DNA from: Planctomycetota bacterium
GTDB lineage: Bacteria; Planctomycetota; Phycisphaerae; Sedimentisphaerales; Anaerohalosphaeraceae
DNA length: 17,495 nucleotides
Assembly (NCBI GenBank): GCA_012519365.1
Contig: JAAYQH010000092.1
Span: forward strand, 1 to 17,495
Direction: 5' to 3'
Shown in pieces: positions 12,745-17,495 of the stretch. Within the stretch, counting starts at the first letter, position 1, and each line of letters starts with the position of its first letter. A program made the position numbers and the translations under genes. The notes beneath the pieces are model-generated. The model ran no database searches. It worked only from the letters and a program-made list of their open reading frames with translations, and was not told the DNA's origin.

Positions 12745-12806
12745 TCCGCGGCGCATTGATGGACAACTCAATCTCATTAACCCATAAAACTGACAGGCAG
12801 CAGGAT

Positions 12807-13208
12807 ATGACGGACAAACTGAATCATCCGAAAACAGAGACATCGGAAAATACCGCTCAAGAAAAACGCACGACGTCTGAAGAGTCGGGCGGCTTTGTGG
12901 AACGCCGAAGACAAGTCGAACGACGGCGAAATCTGGTCGATCGTCGGTGCGGTTTTGACCGGCGTCGAGGCCCAGGCCATCGTCGTACCGAAGAACGCCG
13001 TGCCGCCGAAGAAGGCGAAATGACCGATGAGCAATTCGAGTTTTTGATGGCGATCGACGAATACAAACGCGCCAACCAGCGTCCCTTCCCCACATGGACA
13101 GAGGTGCTGGAAGTGGTCAAGGCCATAGGCTATCGCAAAGTGGCCGCCCCCCAGCCGCTGGAGTCCTTTCGCAAGGCCGACAAGCAACAGCCGATAGAAG
13201 TCGGCTAA
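12807..13208 (+). CDS. Conserved-looking hypothetical protein with arginine-rich repeat
   Basis: 133 residues from ATG 12807, where the upstream AGG (12795-12797) is a weak ribosome site; ATG 12759 in the same frame would add 16 residues, but no ribosome site precedes it. Three regions are visible. Residues 1-29 are polar and probably disordered. Residues 31-65 contain six blocks of two or three Arg spaced about six residues apart (VERRRQVERRRN, DRRCGFDRRRGPGHRR). Residues 71-112 are predicted folded and largely helical (MTDEQFEFLMAIDEYK, FPTWTEVLEVVKAIGYRK). The arginine blocks suggest binding to nucleic acid or another polyanion. I do not recognise a named family. It starts 62 bases after the DUF2007-like gene. 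Confidence 0.7.
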   Translation: MTDKLNHPKTETSENTAQEKRTTSEESGGFVERRRQVERRRNLVDRRCGFDRRRGPGHRRTEERRAAEEGEMTDEQFEFLMAIDEYKRANQRPFPTWTEVLEVVKAIGYRKVAAPQPLESFRKADKQQPIEVG

Positions 13209-13223
13209 TCGCTGCCGTATCCC

Positions 13224-13260
13224 CACTCTGTCGCTGCTGGGTGACAGTGCCGGCAGAGTG
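13224..13260. repeat. Inverted repeat between convergent genes
   Basis: CACTCTG (13224-13230) pairs with CAGAGTG (13254-13260) across a 23-base loop. It lies between the arginine-rich gene and the end of trpA, where a terminator is expected, but no T-run follows. Confidence 0.35.
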
Positions 13261-13268
13261 TCCTGGAA

Positions 13269-14078
13269 TTAGCTGATCCGGCTGTCCTCTTGCAATGCCT
13301 TGAGGGTCTGCGTGATAAATTCAGCGATGAGACGGCACATGGTGTCTTTGTCGCCCGCGTTCTCCCCGATGATTTTCACAATCCGGCTGCCGATAATCAC
13401 CCCGTCGGCACCGTCCTGGGCCACTTGCCGTGCATGAGCAGGCGAACTGATGCCGAACCCCACACATACCGGCAAGTCGGTTAAGGTTTTAAGCCGCTGA
13501 ATCAACGGCTTGACAAGCTGCGACAAACTGTCCCGCTGGCCGGTCGTCCCGAGCAAAGAAACGGTGTAGATAAAGCCGGTGGTGTATTGAATGATTTTTT
13601 TCAGACGCGCCTCGGGGCAGTTGGGCGTGGCCATAAACACGGTCTCCAGTCCGACCGCCCGCGCCAGCGGCGCCACCTCTTCGGCATCATCGATGCTCAA
13701 ATCGGCAATCAGAATACTGGTTCCCCCGGCCTGTTTGAAATCCCGAAAGAACGCCTCTATGCCGTACCGATAGACAAGATTGTAATAAACCAGCAGCCCG
13801 ATCGGCACAGGCTTGTACGCGGTCACCTCGGCAACAAACTCCAACGCTTTGCGAGGGGTCATTCCTGTCTTGAGAGCCCGAATGTCGGCCTTCTGAATGG
13901 TTGGCCCATCAGCCACCGGGTCGGAAAACGGAATCCCCAATTCCAGGATATCGGCCCCGGCGTCCAGAGCGGTTTTGACAATTTCCAGACTGGTTTGCCG
14001 GTCCGGATCGCCGATCACGAAAAATGGAATCAATGCCGCACGATGCAGCGACTCAAAAACGTCTTGATAGCGTCCCAT
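13269..14078 (-). CDS. trpA: Tryptophan synthase alpha subunit
   Basis: 269 residues, the usual length. It cleaves indole-3-glycerol phosphate to indole and glyceraldehyde 3-phosphate and passes indole to TrpB through the alpha2beta2 tunnel. ATG 14078-14076 has GAGG six bases upstream. The TIM barrel shows the two catalytic acids, E46 in ILELGIPFSDP and D57 in PVADGPTIQ. Other signatures are PIGLLVYYNLVYRYG, YTVSLLGTTGQR (loop 6; Leu and Thr replace the more common Ala and Val) and PVCVGFGIS with GVIIGSRIV (phosphate-binding end). It is the last gene of the cluster, 118 bases after trpB. Confidence 0.97.
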   Translation of the reverse strand: MGRYQDVFESLHRAALIPFFVIGDPDRQTSLEIVKTALDAGADILELGIPFSDPVADGPTIQKADIRALKTGMTPRKALEFVAEVTAYKPVPIGLLVYYNLVYRYGIEAFFRDFKQAGGTSILIADLSIDDAEEVAPLARAVGLETVFMATPNCPEARLKKIIQYTTGFIYTVSLLGTTGQRDSLSQLVKPLIQRLKTLTDLPVCVGFGISSPAHARQVAQDGADGVIIGSRIVKIIGENAGDKDTMCRLIAEFITQTLKALQEDSRIS

Positions 14079-14095
14079 ACTTGCCTCGAAAATTC

Positions 14096-14111
14096 ACCCC
14101 GCCGAAGGGGT
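14096..14111 (-). promoter_or_regulatory. Short hairpin between trpB and trpA
   Basis: On the reverse strand ACCCC (14111-14107) pairs with GGGGT (14100-14096) around a 6-base TTCGGC loop, with ATTTT just beyond. It could be a weak partial terminator or processing site that lowers trpA expression, and it ends 17 bases upstream of the trpA ATG. Confidence 0.35.
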
Positions 14112-14129
14112 TTAAGTTTTAGTTCGTCG

Positions 14130-14150
14130 TAGTTTATAGTTTGAAGTTTG
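14130..14150. repeat. Three tandem heptamers between trpB and trpA
   Basis: TAGTTTA (14130-14136), TAGTTTG (14137-14143) and AAGTTTG (14144-14150) are adjacent near-copies. Further AGTTTT copies lie at 14115 and 14159. This is a degenerate short tandem repeat inside an otherwise tight operon. Confidence 0.55.
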
Positions 14151-14196
14151 GTGTACTCAGTTTTGAGTTAAGGGTCGGGCTTGTGTGCTTGGTATT

Positions 14197-15372
14197 TTAT
14201 CCCATGGGGCGGTGTTCTTCCACAATGCCGACATCCTTATCGCCTCGGCCGGATAAATTCACCACCGCAACGGTCCGGCTCGGCAGCAGTCCCTTTTGAC
14301 TCAGCAGCCAGGCCAGGGCATGTGAACTTTCCAGCGCCGGCATAATCCCTTCCAGCCGCGTCAGCATCTCAAAGGCGTCCAGCACCTGCTCATCTTCAAC
14401 GGCCACATACTCGGCCCGTCCGGAATCTTTCAGATACGCGTGCTCGGGCCCCACGCCCGGATAGTCCAGCCCCGCCGAGACGCACTCGGTTTCGTGAATC
14501 TGGCCGTCGGCATCCTGCAGCACATACGTCTGAGCGCCGTGCAGAATACCCACGGCGCCTTTATTCAGCGTGGCGCAATGATGGCCGGTTTCCAGGCCTC
14601 TGCCGGCCCCTTCAATGCCGACAAGCCTGACGGACGAATCGTTCAGAAAGCCGGAAAAAATACCGATCGCATTGGAGCCGCCTCCCACACAGGCCGCGAC
14701 CACATCCGGCAAACGCCCGATTCGTTCCAGACACTGCGCCCGTGCCTCCCTGCCGATGACGGATTGAAACTGCCGCACGATCATCGGAAACGGATGGGGT
14801 CCGCCGGCCGTACCAAACAGATAGAACGTATCTTCCACATTGGCCGTCCAGTACCGAAGGGCCTCATTGATCGCGTCTTTGAGTGTACCCGTGCCGCCGG
14901 AAACCGGAATCACTTCCGCGCCGAGCAGTTTCATCTTATGGACGTTGACATTTTGTCGGGCCACGTCGATACTGCCCATAAAAATCTTCGTCTCCATCCC
15001 GAACAACGCCCCGACCATGGCGGTTGCCAGTCCATGTTGACCGGCACCGGTCTCGGCGATAAGTTTTTTCTTGCCCATATATTTGGCCAGCAAGCCCTGT
15101 CCGAGGGCGTTGTTGGTCTTGTGGGCCCCGCCGTGCAAAAGGTCTTCGCGCTTCAGCCACACCGCAAAGCCTGTCTGCTCACTGAACCGTCGCGCGTGGT
15201 ACAGCGGCGTCGGTCGCCCCGCATAATCGGCCAGCAGGGAGTTCAATTCCCCGACAAACGCCGGGTCCTTCTGAAACCGCAAATACGCCGCCTCTATCTC
15301 TTCAATCGCCGGAATAAGCACTTCGGGCACATAAAACCCGCCGTATTGTCCATATCGTCCTTTTAGTTTCAT
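14197..15372 (-). CDS. trpB: Tryptophan synthase beta subunit
   Basis: 391 residues. PLP enzyme condensing indole with L-serine to make tryptophan, in complex with TrpA. The start at ATG 15372 gives the family N-terminus [14 protein letters not shown]; the longer upstream frame overlaps trpF and is rejected. K85 in [13 protein letters not shown] binds PLP, and E107 in AETGAGQHG is the catalytic acid. [12 protein letters not shown] binds the cofactor phosphate, and the C-terminal region ([18 protein letters not shown]) is intact. This is the TrpB1 form. Its ATG overlaps the trpF stop as ATGA, so the two are translationally coupled. Confidence 0.98.
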   Translation of the reverse strand: MKLKGRYGQYGGFYVPEVLIPAIEEIEAAYLRFQKDPAFVGELNSLLADYAGRPTPLYHARRFSEQTGFAVWLKREDLLHGGAHKTNNALGQGLLAKYMGKKKLIAETGAGQHGLATAMVGALFGMETKIFMGSIDVARQNVNVHKMKLLGAEVIPVSGGTGTLKDAINEALRYWTANVEDTFYLFGTAGGPHPFPMIVRQFQSVIGREARAQCLERIGRLPDVVAACVGGGSNAIGIFSGFLNDSSVRLVGIEGAGRGLETGHHCATLNKGAVGILHGAQTYVLQDADGQIHETECVSAGLDYPGVGPEHAYLKDSGRAEYVAVEDEQVLDAFEMLTRLEGIMPALESSHALAWLLSQKGLLPSRTVAVVNLSGRGDKDVGIVEEHRPMG

Positions 15373-16010
15373 ACTTTTGCCTTTAGACCTGTCGTATAAC
15401 GAATCACCTCGAACAAACGTTTCATTTTTTGAGGGTCTTTTTTGCCGGCAGACGACTCCACCCCGCTGCAAATATCAATGCCATATACCCCCATGCTCAA
15501 CGCCTCAGCGACATTGTCCGGCGTAATTCCTCCCGCCAGAAAGATGCGCATCGGCAGATAATCGACCCATTCCCAGTTAAATTGATTGCCGCTTCCCCCA
15601 AAGCGGTCAGGCGCAAAAGCGTCCAGCAGGATCGCATCCGTTCGATACGCAAAGGCCTTTTGCACATCCGCCTTTTTGCGGACACGAATGGCCTTGATCG
15701 TGCGAATAGCAGCGAATTGAACCTGGTCGCAAAACTCAGGCGTCTCATCGCCATGCAGTTGAATCCAGTTGAGATATCCCGTTTCCGCGATGTCCTTGAT
15801 CTCCTCAAGCGGCGCATTGACAAACAACCCGACGCTGTCGATAAACGTCGGCAGTTTGTTGATAATGTCAAACGCCGCTTCAGGTTGGATATACCGCGGA
15901 CTTTTGGGATAGAAATTAAACCCCAGCATATCCGCGCCCAACTCAAAGGCCAGCCGGGCGTCTTCAAGATTCGTAATGCCGCAAATTTTAACTTTGATGT
16001 GGATACTCAT
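15369..16010 (-). CDS. trpF: Phosphoribosylanthranilate isomerase
   Basis: 213 residues. Isomerises N-(5-phosphoribosyl)anthranilate to the carboxyphenylamino-deoxyribulose phosphate. I chose ATG 16010 because homologues begin at KVKICGI; AGGA is only two bases upstream, so initiation may be weak. The frame extends in-frame to 16115, overlapping the end of trpD, without family resemblance. C10 in VKICGIT is the catalytic base, and the aspartate of [14 protein letters not shown] is the general acid. [23 protein letters not shown] and [10 protein letters not shown] are all present. It is stand-alone, not fused to TrpC. It lies 91 bases after trpD and overlaps trpB by four bases. Confidence 0.95.
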   Translation of the reverse strand: MSIHIKVKICGITNLEDARLAFELGADMLGFNFYPKSPRYIQPEAAFDIINKLPTFIDSVGLFVNAPLEEIKDIAETGYLNWIQLHGDETPEFCDQVQFAAIRTIKAIRVRKKADVQKAFAYRTDAILLDAFAPDRFGGSGNQFNWEWVDYLPMRIFLAGGITPDNVAEALSMGVYGIDICSGVESSAGKKDPQKMKRLFEVIRYTTGLKAKV

Positions 16011-16101
16011 TGTCCTGCTTCGCTCTTGCGGCGAGCCGCGGCCAATTTCCCGCTGACGGCTGCCGATGTCCTGTACTTTGTGTTCACACCCAACACTGAC
16101 C

Positions 16102-17124
16102 TCAAATCTGCCCATTACTCAATTCAATCAGCTTTTCCAGACACGCCAACGCATTGCCGGAGGTGATAGACTGCTCGGCTTTTTCAAGGCCTTCGGCAAA
16201 ATCCTCCGCCAGGTCGGCCGTTATTATAGCGGCCGCGGCGTTCAAAAGCACGATATCTTTTTTCGGCCCCTTCTCTTCGCCGGCCAGAATAGAGCGGATA
16301 ATGTTCCCGTTGACCACCGCTTCGCCGCCTTGCAGATCATTAAAATCGGCGCGCTGCAGGCCATACTCCATCGGGTCAAGTGTCTGTTCGGTGATTTGCC
16401 CATCCTTCAGGTGAAAAACCCGCGTTGTGCCCATCGTACTTAGTTCATCCAAACCATTGCTGTGCACGACCATTGCCCGCTGCAGTCCCAGCACCCGCAG
16501 CGTCTCGGCAATCCGGGGCATCAGCGATTCATCCGAAACCCCCATCACCTGCGCCGGTACGCTGGCCGGATTAGCCAACGGCCCCAGAGTATTAAAGGCC
16601 GTGCTAAAGTCCAGACTCTGACGAACGGGCTGAACATGCCGCATTGCCGGATGATATTTCGGCGCGAACATAAAGCCGATATGCGCCTGTTCAATACACT
16701 TGGCCACCCGCTGCGGCCCCGGGGCGACGTTGACCCCCATTGCCGTGAGCACATCCGCCGAGCCGCACATACTGGTAATGCCTTTATTGCCGTGTTTGGC
16801 GACATATGCTCCTGCCCCTGCGGCCACAAATGCCGCGGCAGTGGAGATATTGAACGTTTTCATCGCCGCACCGCCCGTGCCGCACGTGTCTATCAGCGGC
16901 GAAACATTTACCTTCACCGGTATGGCATGTTTGCGCAGCGACGTTGCCAGTCCCGCCAATTCCGACACCGCCGCTTTCTTGACGCGCATCGCCGCCAGAA
17001 ACGCCGCGATCTGTACCTCCGCAACGTCCCCGCCAAAAATAATATCCAGCAATTGCTCAGCCTGCTCAAACGACAGATCCTCTCCTTCAAGAATCAGTTT
17101 AAGATATTCGGTAATCTTGGTCAT
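16102..17124 (-). CDS. trpD: Anthranilate phosphoribosyltransferase
   Basis: 340 residues. Transfers phosphoribose from PRPP to anthranilate. ATG 17124 is preceded by AGGAG six or seven bases upstream; the in-frame ATG at 17175 is unsupported. Motifs: DTCGTGG (PRPP diphosphate loop), NISTAAAFVAAG, KHGNKGITSMCGSADVL (normally KHGNR..SS..GSAD; here Lys and a Met-Cys pair), HPAMRHVQPVR, FNTLGPLANPA and HSNGLDELST. Length matches the stand-alone enzyme and there is no fused glutaminase. The gene before it is trpG and the gene after it is trpF, so the usual trpC position is empty. Confidence 0.97.
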   Translation of the reverse strand: MTKITEYLKLILEGEDLSFEQAEQLLDIIFGGDVAEVQIAAFLAAMRVKKAAVSELAGLATSLRKHAIPVKVNVSPLIDTCGTGGAAMKTFNISTAAAFVAAGAGAYVAKHGNKGITSMCGSADVLTAMGVNVAPGPQRVAKCIEQAHIGFMFAPKYHPAMRHVQPVRQSLDFSTAFNTLGPLANPASVPAQVMGVSDESLMPRIAETLRVLGLQRAMVVHSNGLDELSTMGTTRVFHLKDGQITEQTLDPMEYGLQRADFNDLQGGEAVVNGNIIRSILAGEEKGPKKDIVLLNAAAAIITADLAEDFAEGLEKAEQSITSGNALACLEKLIELSNGQI

Positions 17125-17199
17125 AAAAATCTCCTGCCTGAGTGATAACTGTGTCAACCTGTTCCCTTCAACCATTTTTTGACGAACGCCTTTTGGGCA

Positions 17200-17495
17200 T
17201 CAGTCCCTGTTCACTGCGATTTTCAGAATATTTTCAATAATCCGTCCGCCGGCCGGCGTCAGAATGCTTTCCGGATGAAATTGCACGCCGTGAATCGGCA
17301 AAGCCGGATGCGCCACTCCCATCACGATTGACTCAAACGATGCGGTTTGCCGCAGACACTTCGGCAGTTGTGTTGCGCACAGACTATGGTAGCGTCCCGT
17401 TTGGAGCGGATTTTCCAGCCCTTCAAACACGCCCGTTCCGTCATGGCTGATCCGTGAAGGCTTGCCGTGAACCACCTCCGGCGCGCGGCCGATCC
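17200..17495 (-). CDS. trpG: Anthranilate synthase glutaminase component, C-terminal part
   Basis: Partial: the frame runs off the window edge, which cuts away the start and the nucleophile Cys. The visible 97 residues contain VVHGKPS and SHDGTGVFEGL, RYHSL, and GVQFHPESILTPAGGRI, whose His and Glu complete the class I glutamine amidotransferase triad. With TrpE it supplies ammonia to make anthranilate from chorismate. A role shared with PabA in folate synthesis is possible, but the trp neighbours favour TrpG. It ends 75 bases before trpD. Confidence 0.93.
   Translation of the reverse strand, partial: IGRAPEVVHGKPSRISHDGTGVFEGLENPLQTGRYHSLCATQLPKCLRQTASFESIVMGVAHPALPIHGVQFHPESILTPAGGRIIENILKIAVNRD

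Noticed and set aside
14440..15366. A 308-codon forward frame opposite trpB
   Set aside because: Antisense shadow of a fully recognised gene; no family resemblance or start signal.

Overview
The window looks like chromosomal DNA from a planctomycete, probably of the Phycisphaerae / Sedimentisphaerales type. This is inferred from several features together: two secreted sulfatases flanking a secreted protein with a single C-terminal dockerin-like repeat, lysine/alanine-rich protein tails, a bacterial histone-fold protein, and a trp cluster that keeps trpG-D-F-B-A order. No rRNA, intact tRNA, CRISPR array, transposase or phage gene was seen.

Layout. (1) Bases 1-4247, + strand: a 5'-truncated sulfatase, a secreted jelly-roll / Calx-beta / dockerin protein and a Tat-exported sulfatase, spaced like an operon and suited to attacking sulfated polysaccharides outside the cytoplasm. 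(2) Bases 4248-4651: a spacer holding a strong inverted repeat, a decayed tRNA-like sequence and a weak promoter. (3) Bases 4652-6049, +: cardiolipin synthase. (4) Bases 6120-9163, +: pyruvate phosphate dikinase with its own near-consensus promoter and a strong terminator; the enzyme has lysine-rich tails at both ends. (5) Bases 9312-10166, -: a membrane-anchored 3D-domain cell-wall protein with a terminator behind it and an orphan terminator hairpin in front of it. (6) Bases 10167-11076: a sparse region with tandem hairpins, one possible 29-residue membrane peptide and the promoter of the next gene. (7) Bases 11077-11754, +: a secreted protein with a catalytically dead SNase-like fold and a C-terminal Ada-like Cys/His motif. 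(8) Bases 11843-12082, -: a 79-residue bacterial histone with a lysine/alanine-rich tail. (9) Bases 12409-13208, +: two small proteins, one DUF2007-like and one with an arginine-rich repeat. (10) Bases 13269-17495, -: trpG (partial), trpD, trpF, trpB, trpA, with no trpC between trpD and trpF.

The trp genes cover anthranilate to tryptophan except the indole-glycerol-phosphate synthase step, which must be encoded elsewhere. PPDK interconverts pyruvate and PEP, and PEP feeds chorismate synthesis, but no direct link to the trp genes is visible.

The most notable item is the histone gene: a tail resembling histone H1 joined to a minimal histone fold, with a perfect inverted repeat in its leader or promoter. 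The same kind of tail appears on both ends of PPDK. The intergenic regions also hold several orphan hairpin/terminator signals that suggest short transcripts or attenuation.
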